Of a stretch of DNA of 64,000 bases, positions 1 through 9,293 are shown one piece after another. Position numbers and translations under genes: made by a program. The stretch spans positions 1-64,000 of the forward strand of contig CANFJF010000003.1 of NCBI GenBank assembly GCA_947447355.1. Direction: 5' to 3'. This stretch comes from Comamonadaceae bacterium (lineage in GTDB: Bacteria > Pseudomonadota > Gammaproteobacteria > Burkholderiales > Burkholderiaceae_C). The notes below the pieces were generated by a model that saw only the letters and a program-made list of their open reading frames with translations, did no database searches and was not told the origin of the DNA. Position 1 is the stretch's first letter. Each line of letters starts with the position of its first letter.

Positions 1-458
1 AAGTCATTACCTTCGTTGTCCTTGAATGATGCCGTCAGACCGTCACTGTCTTGAGCCACTGACACAAACTTATGGCCAGTGACCACGCTGTCCTTGCCGA
101 GACGCTCGAGCACCGCTTTGTACAAGAGCATTTGCAAATCACCGCGGTGAATCGAGAACTGCGGCCAAGCGTAGCCAGCGGCAGTCCCAGCGACTTCGCG
201 ATAAATCAGCTGGCCGTGGTGATTGAAGTACGACGCATCCTTGGTTCGAATGGCAACGGCGTCCAGTGCCGGCAGTAAACCCAGCTCGTCGAGTTCACGC
301 ACAGCGTGAGGCAGCAGATTGATACCGGCGCCCAGAGGTTTGAGCTCCGTCACGCCTTCGTAAACGCGGCAGTTCACGCCAATTTGGTGGAGGCTCAATG
401 CCAGCACCAACCCGCCAATACCGCCACCCACAATCATCACGTCCGTGTCTTTAGTCAT
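1..458 (-). CDS. FAD-dependent monooxygenase, 3' part outside window
   Basis: The minus strand is open from an ATG at 458 to the window edge, giving 152 codons of an N-terminus. It starts MTKDTDVMIVGGGIGGLVLA, the Rossmann dinucleotide-binding fold (GxGxxG) of class A flavoprotein monooxygenases. A later GAGINLLPHAVREL segment resembles salicylate-hydroxylase-like enzymes. Such enzymes use NAD(P)H and O2 to hydroxylate aromatic or related substrates. The substrate cannot be named because the C-terminal substrate domain is not in the window. The gene lies upstream of the peroxiredoxin gene on the same strand, separated by about 215 bases without a gene. Confidence 0.85.
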   Translation of the reverse strand, partial: MTKDTDVMIVGGGIGGLVLALSLHQIGVNCRVYEGVTELKPLGAGINLLPHAVRELDELGLLPALDAVAIRTKDASYFNHHGQLIYREVAGTAAGYAWPQFSIHRGDLQMLLYKAVLERLGKDSVVTGHKFVSVAQDSDGLTASFKDNEGND

Positions 459-674
459 GTCTTTGTCCAGAATTGATAAAAAGAAGCGGAGAAACCCGCC
501 CACCCAACTTACCGATCACCCGCGCAAAGCAAGGTGTGCTTTTCCGATTCTGGAGAGTACTGCATATTCAAAATAGTAGAAAATATTAAAAATCTTAGGT
601 AGTCAGACTTTTAAAGTATCAACCAGCCGCAAGCGGCTTGATGTCAGAAAACCTCACTCCAAAGCTGAATAGCG

Positions 675-1319
675 TTAGGATTTGTTCGGCTGCGGGGTGA
701 CGCGAAGATATGGACGCACGACCTTGAACCCCTTCGGAAAGCGCTCCGCTAATTCAGCTGGGTCTTGCACGCTGGGCACGATCACGACATCGTCGCCATC
801 TTGCCAATCGGCCGGAGTGGCGACCTTGTGGCTATCGGTGAGTTGCAACGAGTCAATCACCCGCAAGATTTCATTGAAGTTGCGCCCGGTGCTGGCCGGG
901 TAGGTGAAGGTGGTTCGAATGACTTTTTTCGGGTCAATGATGAAGACGCTGCGAACGGTGGCTGTTGTCGATGCGTTCGGATGGATCATGTCGTAAAGCG
1001 AAGCCACCGTTTTGTCAGCGTCTGCCAAGATTGGAAAATTCACAGTGGTGTTCTGTGTCTCGTTGATGTCCTTGACCCATGTGCCGTGAGCGTCTAGTGG
1101 GTCAACGCTGATGGCGATTGGCTTAACCTTGCGTTTGGCAAATTCAGCGCTCAGCGCAGCCGTCTTGCCCAACTCCGTGGTGCACACTGGCGTGAAATCG
1201 GCGGGGTGCGAAAACAACAGCACCCAAGCATCACCGGCCCATTCATGAAATGAAATCTTGCCGGCCGTCGAGTCTTGTGTGAAGTCGGGGGCGATGTCTC
1301 CGAGACGAAGGGTGGTCAT
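675..1319 (-). CDS. 1-Cys peroxiredoxin (Prx6 family)
   Basis: The 214-residue protein reduces hydrogen peroxide and organic peroxides in the cytoplasm. The motif PADFTPVCTTE puts the peroxidatic cysteine at residue 46. There is no second cysteine anywhere in the protein, which marks it as a 1-Cys enzyme needing an external thiol for recycling. Length and the long C-terminal extension (DWQDGDDVVIVPSV near residue 170) match the Prx6/AhpC-TSA family. It is transcribed alone. About 230 bases without a gene precede it; no convincing OxyR site was recognised there. Confidence 0.93.
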   Translation of the reverse strand: MTTLRLGDIAPDFTQDSTAGKISFHEWAGDAWVLLFSHPADFTPVCTTELGKTAALSAEFAKRKVKPIAISVDPLDAHGTWVKDINETQNTTVNFPILADADKTVASLYDMIHPNASTTATVRSVFIIDPKKVIRTTFTYPASTGRNFNEILRVIDSLQLTDSHKVATPADWQDGDDVVIVPSVQDPAELAERFPKGFKVVRPYLRVTPQPNKS

Positions 1320-1549
1320 TAAATTATTCCAGTTGCAAATCGATGAAAGTGTGATGACTGCCGAAAGGTATGCCCTCGCCCGCAGTGAACAAACTTAATT
1401 ATCTGCAAGCATCGTTCAATCCCAAAATAATCGTTTGTAGTTTCTTTATGCCTTAATCAGCTAAGGCCAGACCCCCCCTTGGAAGTGCGCATGCTTCCTT
1501 CAACCTGCAGAGCAGCCAGAGAGCCGACAACGAAAGTCGTCCAGATACT

Positions 1550-2467
1550 TCAAGCGTCGCTCGTCTGCAACGTTTTAGCCAAGGATTGCGAGAGCGTGAT
1601 AAATCGCTTGATAGCTTGTGCATCGACATGCCGTCGGTACGCCAGATTCAACGGCACAGTGACCGCACTGGGCGGGTCAAATGGACGATAAACAACGCTT
1701 TTAGGCTGGATCGCGTTGAGCGATTGAGGCACCACCGAAATGCCCATGCCGGCCGCCACCAACTGGATCGCCGCCATCATGCGGTGGACTTCTTGTGCCG
1801 CTTGGGGCTCAAAACCAGCCTCTCGGCAAACGTTGATGAACCCTTCCTTGATACCCGAGCCGTTCACCTGGCGATACAAAATAAATGACTCGTCTTTCAG
1901 CTCGATCAAGCCCACTCCAATCCCTGCCGATGACGCCAGCCGATGCTGCATGGGTAGCGCAACGACCATGTTTTCCTGATTCAGACTGATGCAGTCCAGG
2001 GTGGCGTATTGGGTGACTGGAGAACGCACGAAAGCAGCATCAAGGCGCTCCTCTTCTACCGCGCACAGCAGATCATGCGCAGCGCCCTCATCAATCTCAA
2101 GGGCAATCAGTGGGTGCGCCGCTCGATAAGCGCGAATGATGCCGGGCGTCAGTTCGTGCAAGGATGCGGAGCTGGTGTAGCCCACGCGCATCCGTCCTTC
2201 TTCGCCCAAGTCAAAACGTTGGACCCGTTTCACCGCGTTCTCGGCCTGGGTCAGAATTTCTCGGGCATCGCTTAAAAAAAGCTTACCCGCGGCATTGAGC
2301 TGAATCCGCTTGCCCACGCGATTGAACAAAGACACGCCCAGCTCTTGCTCAAGTGCCTTGATTTGCTGACTCAAAGGCGGCTGCTGCATCGACAAACGGG
2401 CCGCAGCGCGGGTGATGTGCTCTTCTTCAGCGACGGCCACAAAGTAGCGCAGATGTCTCAGTTCCAT
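1550..2467 (-). CDS. LysR-family transcriptional regulator
   Basis: A 305-residue LysR-type regulator. The N-terminus (MELRHLRYFVAVAEEEHITRAAARL) is the winged helix-turn-helix of the family, residues 1-60, followed by the linker helix and a periplasmic-binding-like effector domain (about 90-295). The HLRYFVAVAEE start resembles regulators of aromatic catabolism such as BenM/CatR, but the effector is unknown. LysR genes often regulate a divergent neighbour; here both flanking genes (peptidase and peroxiredoxin) point the same way, so no target is evident. Confidence 0.9.
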   Translation of the reverse strand: MELRHLRYFVAVAEEEHITRAAARLSMQQPPLSQQIKALEQELGVSLFNRVGKRIQLNAAGKLFLSDAREILTQAENAVKRVQRFDLGEEGRMRVGYTSSASLHELTPGIIRAYRAAHPLIALEIDEGAAHDLLCAVEEERLDAAFVRSPVTQYATLDCISLNQENMVVALPMQHRLASSAGIGVGLIELKDESFILYRQVNGSGIKEGFINVCREAGFEPQAAQEVHRMMAAIQLVAAGMGISVVPQSLNAIQPKSVVYRPFDPPSAVTVPLNLAYRRHVDAQAIKRFITLSQSLAKTLQTSDA

Positions 2468-2521
2468 AAGGACATTTTGATACTGTTGCTGCTGGGTTAA
2501 CGCCTAAAACGCCTTGACCGC

Positions 2522-3997
2522 TCAAGCCGGCATTTGCGCGATGACATGCGCCACTGCGGCTGTGAGTTTTTTGGCATAGGGCACGTGTAAAAATTCATTC
2601 GGTCCATGCGCATTGCTTTTCGGGCCGAGGACACCGCAAACCATCATCTGTGCCTTGGGAAAACCCTGGCTCAGCATGCTCATGAGCGGAATCGTGCCGC
2701 CCTGCCCGATGGTGCCGCAGGACGCACCAAAATACGCCTGTGACGCGCTGTCCAACGCCTTGTCAAACCAGGGCGTTGACGTGGGTGCGTTCCAGCCATT
2801 CGCGCCGCCACCGCCGTCAAAGGTTACCTTAGCCTGATAGGGTGCGTTGTCTTCAAGCAGCTTTTTGAGTTCTTGCACGGCTTGTGCGGCGTCCACCAAC
2901 GGCGGCAGCCGCAGCGACAGCTTGAAGGCGGTGTACGGCCGCAGCACATTGCCAGCGTCGTTAAGGGCCGGTAAACCATCGGCGCCGGTGACGCTCAAAG
3001 TGGGTCGCCACGTGCGGTTCAGCAAGGCTTCAACCGGGTCGGTGGTGGTCGGCAGCGTGAAAACGCTGGCACCTTCGCAGTCGTAGTGCGCCCATGGAAA
3101 GCGCTTGTACAACTCATCGCCCAAAATAGCCGCCGTTGCGTGCGCTTGCGCCATGCGGTCGGCCGGGACTTCACAGTGAAAGCTGGCCGGCAACAAGCGC
3201 CCGGTGGCGCTGTCTTCAAGGCGGTCCAGCACGTGCCGCAAGATGCGAAAACTGGACGGCACCAAGCCGCTGGCGTCGCCGGAGTGAATGCCTTCGGTCA
3301 GGACTTCGACTTTGAGCGTGCCAGTGGCGTTGCCACGCAAGCTGGTGGTGAGCCAGAGCTGGTCGTAATTACCGGCACCCGAGTCGAGGCAAATCACCAA
3401 CCCGACAGCGCCCAACCGGCTGCGCAAGGCGTCGACATACGGCAGCAAATCGTAGGAGCCGCTTTCTTCGCATGTTTCGATCAGGCCGACGATGCGCGGA
3501 TGCCCCACCTTCTGACTCTTCAAGGCCTGAATCGCCGCAATGCTGGCGTAGGTCGCGTAGCCATCGTCCGCGCCGCCGCGGCCGTAGAGCTTGCCGTCTT
3601 GGTAAACCGGTGTCCATGGGCCTAGGTCGGACCGCCAGCCGGTGAACTCCGGTTGTTTGTCGAGGTGGCCGTACATCAACACGGTTTGCGCCGTCTGGCC
3701 GGGCACAGCTACGCGCGTGGCCGGCACTTCAAAAAACAGCACCGGCGTGCGACCTGGCAAGCGGACGATTTCAAGCGTCAAGCCCTCGACTTTTTGGGCT
3801 TCGATCCAAGCCGCGGCATTGCGCACGACGGTGTCGATAAACCCGTTCTGCGCCCAGTCACTGTCAAAGCCTGGCGATTTGGCCGGGATGGCGATGTAGT
3901 CTTTGAGCTGGCGCACGATGTCGCCGTCCCATTGGGCGCGGACTTGCGCCAGTGCAGCGGCCGAGTCAAGCAAGGAAGTGGGCAAACGGGCATTCAT
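2522..3997 (-). CDS. M20-family metallopeptidase
   Basis: A 491-residue zinc-dependent amidohydrolase/dipeptidase. Metal and catalytic motifs are visible: GHLDKQ (His111, Asp113), GGADDGY (Asp144/145) and ETCEES (Glu177/178), plus a C-terminal HGPNEFLH motif supplying a further metal histidine. The dimerisation insert lies between about residues 210 and 380. The family cleaves di- and tripeptides or N-acyl amino acids in the cytoplasm; the exact substrate cannot be read from sequence. It starts 54 bases from the LysR gene end and could share its transcript. Confidence 0.92.
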   Translation of the reverse strand: MNARLPTSLLDSAAALAQVRAQWDGDIVRQLKDYIAIPAKSPGFDSDWAQNGFIDTVVRNAAAWIEAQKVEGLTLEIVRLPGRTPVLFFEVPATRVAVPGQTAQTVLMYGHLDKQPEFTGWRSDLGPWTPVYQDGKLYGRGGADDGYATYASIAAIQALKSQKVGHPRIVGLIETCEESGSYDLLPYVDALRSRLGAVGLVICLDSGAGNYDQLWLTTSLRGNATGTLKVEVLTEGIHSGDASGLVPSSFRILRHVLDRLEDSATGRLLPASFHCEVPADRMAQAHATAAILGDELYKRFPWAHYDCEGASVFTLPTTTDPVEALLNRTWRPTLSVTGADGLPALNDAGNVLRPYTAFKLSLRLPPLVDAAQAVQELKKLLEDNAPYQAKVTFDGGGGANGWNAPTSTPWFDKALDSASQAYFGASCGTIGQGGTIPLMSMLSQGFPKAQMMVCGVLGPKSNAHGPNEFLHVPYAKKLTAAVAHVIAQMPA

Positions 3998-4048
3998 GGC
4001 GAGCTCCTGAAAATACGAAAAGACTCAATGGCGGGGCTGAAATTTGCG

Positions 4049-4633
4049 TTAAGGGTTGCGCGACAAAGGACGCGGCACCAGCGTCACCTTCAAGCCCTCT
4101 GGCGTGACCGTGATCTCGCCGGGCTCCAGCCCCAAACCGTTGACCAGACTCAGGTCTTTGTCGCTGAATTGATGCAGCACACGGTTGTCAAACAGGCGCT
4201 CCGCCAGCCGCGGCGCGTTTCTCGTGATCGCCGTTTGGTAAGGCTCGGGCACACCGGCCAAACTGACACGGTTGACGCGTGCACCCGTCATGCGAATGGT
4301 GTTGTCACTCGGGTCAAAGCGCAGACCGAAATCAAAAGAAAAACTGCCACTGTAACGACCCCCCATCAGACGGTCGACCAAGTTCAAATCAACGTCGGTG
4401 GCCAGTCGATTACTGGTTGGCAACAAGCTCAACTTCGGCGGCAGCACCTCCAACTCCAACACATCGGCTACGCGCTGCTTGATCGGGAACCGTTCGGCAA
4501 TCGCTTGCTGCAAGCGTTCTGCGGGCGCCGTGACACTGCGTGGTGCCATCGTCGCCAACAAGGGCGTGCCCGTGCAAGCCAGCAACCCACTGCTGAGCAA
4601 AACCATCAGGGCCCAATGTCTGTATCTCTTCAT
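4049..4633 (-). CDS. DUF1439 lipoprotein
   Basis: A 194-residue protein with a lipoprotein signal peptide: basic MKRYRHW, a hydrophobic stretch, and a lipobox LLAC with the lipidated cysteine at residue 20. The remainder resembles DUF1439 proteins (YceB-like), predicted to sit at the periplasmic face of a membrane. Function is unknown. It is on the same strand between the SulP permease and the M20 peptidase, about 50 bases from the peptidase start. Confidence 0.8.
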   Translation of the reverse strand: MKRYRHWALMVLLSSGLLACTGTPLLATMAPRSVTAPAERLQQAIAERFPIKQRVADVLELEVLPPKLSLLPTSNRLATDVDLNLVDRLMGGRYSGSFSFDFGLRFDPSDNTIRMTGARVNRVSLAGVPEPYQTAITRNAPRLAERLFDNRVLHQFSDKDLSLVNGLGLEPGEITVTPEGLKVTLVPRPLSRNP

Positions 4634-4742
4634 GGGTGTCTACCAACTACAAGTGATCATTCTTAAACATTGTGCGCGCCGCAGCGGCTTACCGCCACGT
4701 GGCTGGCGAATAGCCCGCTCGCGCCTGCTAACGCACACAGCG

Positions 4743-6617
4743 TTATGCACGGTGAGGCTTTTCATTGGCACTGTTTTTCGCTGGCTCGGCCGTTTCCGGA
4801 CCCGGCACACTTTGACATTCCCAGAAAACACGCGCCATGCAGTGTCGACAAATGCCTGCGTCGAGCTTGTGGAAGATAGTGGCAATGGCCGTGCGCTTGT
4901 CGAGAAACTGATGCTCTGGACCGAGCACGCGCGTGAAGCCCGTGGTTTTCCACAGGTTGATGACTTCCGGGCGTGGCCGGTGAAAGTACAAGTCACCCCC
5001 CATCGCGCGGCGTGCTTTGAGTTCGTCTTCCCACAACTCGGCTCCGGCGAGATCGATAAAGTTCATGCTTTTGCCCATCACCAGCAAATGCTTTTGCGGA
5101 TGCGGCACATGCCGCAGCGCATGCAGCGTGTCGGCCACATGCTGTGTCGCGCCGAAGTAGACCTCGCCCTCCATACGCAACAACTTGAGCTGTGGGCACT
5201 CTGGCAGAAGAGGCACACCCCTCTTTGCGGCGGGTGTTAGAGCTGCAGCGCTTGGCACATCATCCAGCACGACAAACTGCCGGTCGGCGCTGGTACTGTC
5301 AAAACCCATGGTGCGCATAGCGGGGTGCGATGTGCGGTACAAAAATGACATCAGCGACAACAGCGTGCCCAACAAAATCGCGATCTCCAGGCGGATTGTG
5401 ACCGTCGCCAGCATGGTCGCCAAAGCCACGAAAAATTCAGTTCGACTCAACCGCAGCAGCTGACGCCAACGAGGAATGTCTAGCAATGAAATGGCCACGA
5501 CCAACAGCAACGCCGCCAATGCCGCCATGGGAATTTGCGCCAGCAGCGGCGCACTCACCGCCACCAAGGCCAGTAGCAGCAAGGCCGAGAAGACTGACGC
5601 CAAAGGGGTTCGTGCGCCGGCCTGTAAATTAGGCATGGATCGGTTCATGGAACCGCAAGACACGTAAGAAGAGAAAAACCCACCGACGATATTAGACAAG
5701 CCTTGACCGCGAAATTCACGGTTGGCGTCGATACGCTGACCCGAGCGTGCCGCCACGGCTTTGGCAATGGAGATCGACTGACCCAAAGCGACAATCGTCA
5801 GCACGAAGGCCAAACCGAACAACTCCGACACCGAGGCCCAACTGATTTGCGGCACCGAAAAGCGCGGCCACGGCACCGCAATAGCGCCGACCAAGCGCAA
5901 GCTTGGAAATGTGAAAGCATCCGTCTGACCCGCCACCCAAGCGAACATCGTGGCCGACACCAAACCCACCAGCATGTACGGCCAGTGCGGTCGCCAACGC
6001 CGCAGCACCAACGCCACCACGATCGTCACAGCAGCCACAGCCAGCGCTGAAGGCTGAGCCCCGGCCCACTGCTTGGCTACATGCAGCAGCAATGCACCCG
6101 CACCGTGCTCACCGGCTGAACCGATGCCTAGCAAATCGGGTAAGGCGTAGACAGCAATGAGCACCGCCGCACCGGACGTGAAACCAAACAAGGCCGCAGG
6201 GGAAATGAAGTTTGCCAAGGTGCCCAGCCGAAGCGTGCCGATCAGCCACTGCATGACGCCGACCATCACCGTGACGACCAACGCCATTTGGATGTACGCC
6301 GGACTGAACGCCGTGGTCAGCGGAGACAACATAGCAAACAATGCCAGCGAATTAGCATTTGTCGGCCCGGACATGACATGCCAGCTCGAGCCAAACAAAG
6401 CAGCAATGATGCAAGGCACGATCGCTGTGTACAGACCGTACTCAGGTGGCAATCCTGCCAAGGTCGCAAATGCAATACCTTGCGGCAACACCAGTACCGC
6501 GCCAAGCAAACCGGCCATGGCATCGGCGCGCAAAGTCCGCGCAGAAAGTTCTCGCACCCAACTGCCGAACAAGCGCTCCGAAAAATGCTGCTTAACGCCG
6601 GGCCTCAACGCACTCAT
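4743..6617 (-). CDS. SulP-family inorganic anion permease with STAS domain
   Basis: A 624-residue inner-membrane transporter. Residues about 30-430 form the hydrophobic SulP core, beginning with the family signature GLYTAIVPCI and the conserved SGPTNANS segment. A cytoplasmic STAS-like domain follows (about 440-570, including MNFIDLAGAELWEDE). SulP proteins move sulfate, bicarbonate or other anions; the anion is not certain here. The C-terminal tail after about residue 590 contains a CRHCMARVFWEC cysteine cluster of unknown meaning. It lies about 75 bases after metW on the same strand. Confidence 0.9.
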   Translation of the reverse strand: MSALRPGVKQHFSERLFGSWVRELSARTLRADAMAGLLGAVLVLPQGIAFATLAGLPPEYGLYTAIVPCIIAALFGSSWHVMSGPTNANSLALFAMLSPLTTAFSPAYIQMALVVTVMVGVMQWLIGTLRLGTLANFISPAALFGFTSGAAVLIAVYALPDLLGIGSAGEHGAGALLLHVAKQWAGAQPSALAVAAVTIVVALVLRRWRPHWPYMLVGLVSATMFAWVAGQTDAFTFPSLRLVGAIAVPWPRFSVPQISWASVSELFGLAFVLTIVALGQSISIAKAVAARSGQRIDANREFRGQGLSNIVGGFFSSYVSCGSMNRSMPNLQAGARTPLASVFSALLLLALVAVSAPLLAQIPMAALAALLLVVAISLLDIPRWRQLLRLSRTEFFVALATMLATVTIRLEIAILLGTLLSLMSFLYRTSHPAMRTMGFDSTSADRQFVVLDDVPSAAALTPAAKRGVPLLPECPQLKLLRMEGEVYFGATQHVADTLHALRHVPHPQKHLLVMGKSMNFIDLAGAELWEDELKARRAMGGDLYFHRPRPEVINLWKTTGFTRVLGPEHQFLDKRTAIATIFHKLDAGICRHCMARVFWECQSVPGPETAEPAKNSANEKPHRA

Positions 6618-6691
6618 GCGGTGCTAGCTCCTGCGTTGAACGCACCGAGGCCACAAAAAATCCACCCCTCTTTGATTTTGGACAAACTGCG

Positions 6692-7300
6692 TCATGTACG
6701 CTTCACCTTGAAGACCGCCCTGCTGGCGCGGGCATTCGGCCAAAAACGGATTTCTTTCCCATCTTGCAGGCCAAATTGATCGAGTATTTTCAGGTGGTTG
6801 TTCAAGGCAAGAGCCCGAAAATCCTGCAACGTACCGACTCGAATATTGGGCGTGTCGTACCACTGGTAAGGCAACACCTTGGTGACCGGCATGCGACCAC
6901 GCAGCACCGCCAAGCGATTCGGCCAATGGCCAAAATTCGGAAAAGCGACGATACCGAGACGTCCCACGCGAGCCGTTTCACGTAGCATGATTTCAGCATT
7001 GTGTAGATGTTGCAGCGTGTCAATTTGCAGCACCACATCAAACGAGCCGTCTCCAAAAAGCGAAAGACCTTCTTCCAGATTGAGCTGAATTACATTGACG
7101 CCGCGGTCGACGCAGGCCTGCACATTGGCGTCATCAATCTCGACACCGTAACCGGAGCAGCCTCGGTCGCGGATCAAATGCGCCAGCAACTCACCCGTGC
7201 CACAACCGAGGTCAAGCACCCTTGAACCGTGCGGCACCAAGCGGGCAATCGACAGCAAGTCCGGCGAACTTTCTTTCAAGACTTTAGATGGCAAAGTCAT
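6692..7300 (-). CDS. metW: methionine biosynthesis protein MetW
   Basis: A 202-residue class I methyltransferase-fold protein. The SAM-binding motif [12 protein letters not shown] lies near residues 28-39, and [12 protein letters not shown] and [10 protein letters not shown] are typical of MetW. MetW works together with MetX in homoserine acylation in proteobacteria. Its ATG overlaps the metX stop codon (ATGA), so the two genes are translationally coupled. Confidence 0.95.
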   Translation of the reverse strand: MTLPSKVLKESSPDLLSIARLVPHGSRVLDLGCGTGELLAHLIRDRGCSGYGVEIDDANVQACVDRGVNVIQLNLEEGLSLFGDGSFDVVLQIDTLQHLHNAEIMLRETARVGRLGIVAFPNFGHWPNRLAVLRGRMPVTKVLPYQWYDTPNIRVGTLQDFRALALNNHLKILDQFGLQDGKEIRFWPNARASRAVFKVKRT

Positions 7301-8535
7301 ACCCCCACCTTGCTATTGAAGTAGGAGCGAACCACGCCCAAATAACGAGCATCCTCTAGCAAGAAAGCGTCGTGCCCGTGAGGTGCATCGATCTCGGCGT
7401 AGCTAACGTCACGCTGATTGTCCAGAAGCGCCTTGACGATTTCGCGGCTTCGCTTTGGTGAAAAACGCCAGTCCGTGCTGAAGCTAACCAACAAAAATTT
7501 TGCCTTCGCTTTGCTCAAAGCCAAACTCAAATTGCCACCGTACGCGCTGGCAGGATCAAAGTAATCCAACGCACGGGTGATCAGCAAGTATGTGTTGGCG
7601 TCGAAATATTCGCTGAACTTATCGCCCTGGTAGCGCAAATAACTTTCGATCTGAAACTCGACGTCTTGCGTTGAATACTTGAAAGGTGACGACGTAACTG
7701 TGGGCGTGGGGGCTAAGGTTTCCCCGCCAGGCCGCCCCAAGGGGAAATGCGCCCCCTCGGGGGGCAGCGTAGTACGCGAAGCGACAAGCGTGGGGGCGAC
7801 TTGCAGCCGACCAAACTTTTCATTCATCACATCGTCACTCAGGTACGTGATGTGACCAATCATGCGGGCGATGCGCAGGCCACGTTTGGGCAACACGCCG
7901 TAACGATAAAAATGACCACCGTGAAAGTCCGGATCGGTGGTGATCGCGCGACGCGCCACTTCGTTGAAGGCGATGTTTTCAGCGTTTAAATTGGGCGCGC
8001 TTGCCACCACCACGGCGTGCCGAACGCGGTCGGGGTGCTGCAGCGTCCATGCCAGTGCCTGCATGCCACCCAAGCTTCCGCCCATCACAGCCGCCAAGGT
8101 ATGAATGCCCAAAGCGTCAAGCAGTCGGGCTTGGGCATCAACCCAGTCTTCAACCGTAACAACCGGAAAATCAGCGCCGTAAACCTCTTGCGTGTCGGGG
8201 TTGATCTGCATCGGCCCGGTGGAGCCGAAGCAGGAACCCAGGTTGTTGACACCGATGACAAAAAAACGGTTGGTATCGACCGGCTTTCCGGGTCCGATCA
8301 TGGTGTCCCACCAGCCTTCCGACTTGGCTTTGACCTGACCCGATTCGTCGAGGTAAACGCCCGCCACATGATGCGAAGCATTGAGCGCGTGACAAATCAA
8401 CACGGCATTCGACTTGTCAGCGTTGAGCACGCCATAGGTCTCGTAGCTCAAGTCGTAAGCGCGAATGGACGCGCCGCTTTGCAGCGGCAAGACGTCCTTG
8501 AAATGCATGGTCAGCGGTGTTGCGACTAAGGTCAA
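7297..8535 (-). CDS. metX: homoserine O-acyltransferase MetX with repeat-derived insert
   Basis: An alpha/beta-hydrolase acyltransferase that activates homoserine in methionine synthesis. Visible are CHALNASHH, the nucleophile elbow [11 protein letters not shown] and the C-terminal APHGHDAFL with the catalytic histidine. I place the start at a TTG at 8535, preceded by AGGTGA five bases upstream (412 residues). The frame stays open to a TTG at 8556, but that lies inside the U-tract of a terminator hairpin. An ATG at 8508 (MHFKDVLPL) is the alternative. About 30 low-similarity residues interrupt the protein between EKFGRLQV and [15 protein letters not shown]; they are encoded by a palindromic repeat annotated separately. 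Confidence 0.95.
   Translation of the reverse strand: MTLVATPLTMHFKDVLPLQSGASIRAYDLSYETYGVLNADKSNAVLICHALNASHHVAGVYLDESGQVKAKSEGWWDTMIGPGKPVDTNRFFVIGVNNLGSCFGSTGPMQINPDTQEVYGADFPVVTVEDWVDAQARLLDALGIHTLAAVMGGSLGGMQALAWTLQHPDRVRHAVVVASAPNLNAENIAFNEVARRAITTDPDFHGGHFYRYGVLPKRGLRIARMIGHITYLSDDVMNEKFGRLQVAPTLVASRTTLPPEGAHFPLGRPGGETLAPTPTVTSSPFKYSTQDVEFQIESYLRYQGDKFSEYFDANTYLLITRALDYFDPASAYGGNLSLALSKAKAKFLLVSFSTDWRFSPKRSREIVKALLDNQRDVSYAEIDAPHGHDAFLLEDARYLGVVRSYFNSKVGV
7704..7797. repeat. palindromic repeat element inserted in frame within metX
   Basis: The ten-base direct repeat GCGTGGGGGC occurs at 7704-7713 and 7788-7797, exactly 84 bases (28 codons) apart. Between them are two compact hairpins, CCCC-AA-GGGG (7735-7744) and CCCCC-TC-GGGGG (7752-7763), then AGTACGCGAAGCGACAAGCG. 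From memory, very similar GC-rich palindromic elements are dispersed between genes in Comamonadaceae; this is recollection, not a search. It keeps the metX frame open. Confidence 0.75.
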
Positions 8536-8546
8536 ATAATCACCTG

Positions 8547-8585
8547 GAAAAAACAAAAACCCAGCTTCGCCAAAGCGAATCCGGG
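8547..8585 (-). terminator. rho-independent terminator hairpin just before metX
   Basis: On the minus strand, CCCGGATTCGC (8585-8575) pairs with GCGAAGCTGGG (8570-8560) around the loop TTTG, followed by TTTTTGTTTTTT. It ends about 12 bases before the metX TTG start. It could terminate the upstream gdt1-like gene, or act as an attenuator in the metX leader. The 140 bases between it and the gdt1-like stop hold no gene. Confidence 0.8.
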
Positions 8586-8726
8586 CTCCTGGAAATCGTC
8601 TTTAGCAGTACTTATAAAGCGCCCGCAAACTGAGTAAATCGGCGCGTGACTAGTATATAGCCCCGTTCCCACGGGCCCGCGTTGACGTCATCAATCCAAA
8701 TCTCTTGCCGCCGCTCATGTGGGTAT

Positions 8727-9290
8727 TTAGGCAGGCAACACAAACGCCAGTAAGCCCAGAACAGCAAAAATAACCGCCGAAACAATATGCACCACCCGCA
8801 GCGGCACCAAACGGGTGACCCGCTCACCGAGCCAGATGACGGGCGCGTTGGCCAGCATCATGCCGAAAGTAGTACCCGCCACGACCGCCACATAGGCGTC
8901 AAAGCGGGCTGCCAGCATGACGGTGGCGATTTGCGTTTTGTCGCCCATTTCAGCCAAAAAGAACAGCACCACCGTGGTCGCAAAGACGCCCCACCGCGGT
9001 GGCTTGCTGTCGCGGTCGTCTTCGAGTTTGTCGGGTACCAGCATCCATGCGGCCATGGCCAAAAATGAAGCGCCCAGAATCCAGCGCAAAACATTGGGAC
9101 TGAGTAAGGTGGTCAACCAAGCACCGAGTGCACCGGCCATGGCGTGATTAGCCAGCGTGGCCACCAAAATGCCCAAGACGATGGGCCATGGTTTTTTGAA
9201 CCGTGCTGCAAGCAAAAGCGCCAGCAGCTGGGTTTTGTCGCCCATTTCGGCCAAGGCGACGATACCGGTTGATACGAGAAATGCGTCCAC
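8727..9290 (-). CDS. TMEM165/GDT1 (UPF0016) family transporter, probable Mn2+ exporter
   Basis: With a GTG start at 9290 the protein has 187 residues, the usual length. It contains two copies of the family hallmark ALAEMGDKTQ/FLAEMGDKTQ (near residues 13-22 and 110-120) in a six-helix antiparallel repeat. Members export manganese or exchange Ca/Mn for protons at the inner membrane. The reading frame stays open further upstream to 9485, but that stretch is the riboswitch. GGAG nine bases before the GTG is the likely ribosome-binding site. The Mn2+ riboswitch in the leader strongly supports a manganese role. Confidence 0.92.
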   Translation of the reverse strand: MDAFLVSTGIVALAEMGDKTQLLALLLAARFKKPWPIVLGILVATLANHAMAGALGAWLTTLLSPNVLRWILGASFLAMAAWMLVPDKLEDDRDSKPPRWGVFATTVVLFFLAEMGDKTQIATVMLAARFDAYVAVVAGTTFGMMLANAPVIWLGERVTRLVPLRVVHIVSAVIFAVLGLLAFVLPA

Positions 9291-9293
9291 GTT

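Noticed and set aside
622-640. AGCCGC-AA-GCGGCT hairpin after the peroxiredoxin gene
   Set aside because: The loop is too small and no T-run follows, so a terminator could not be supported.
3653-4666. Long plus-strand frame across the M20 peptidase and DUF1439 genes
   Set aside because: It spans two genes with clear family motifs on the other strand and has no recognisable protein features.
8536-8556. Longer metX start at TTG 8556
   Set aside because: It lies inside the U-tract of the terminator hairpin; the TTG at 8535 has AGGTGA at the right distance.
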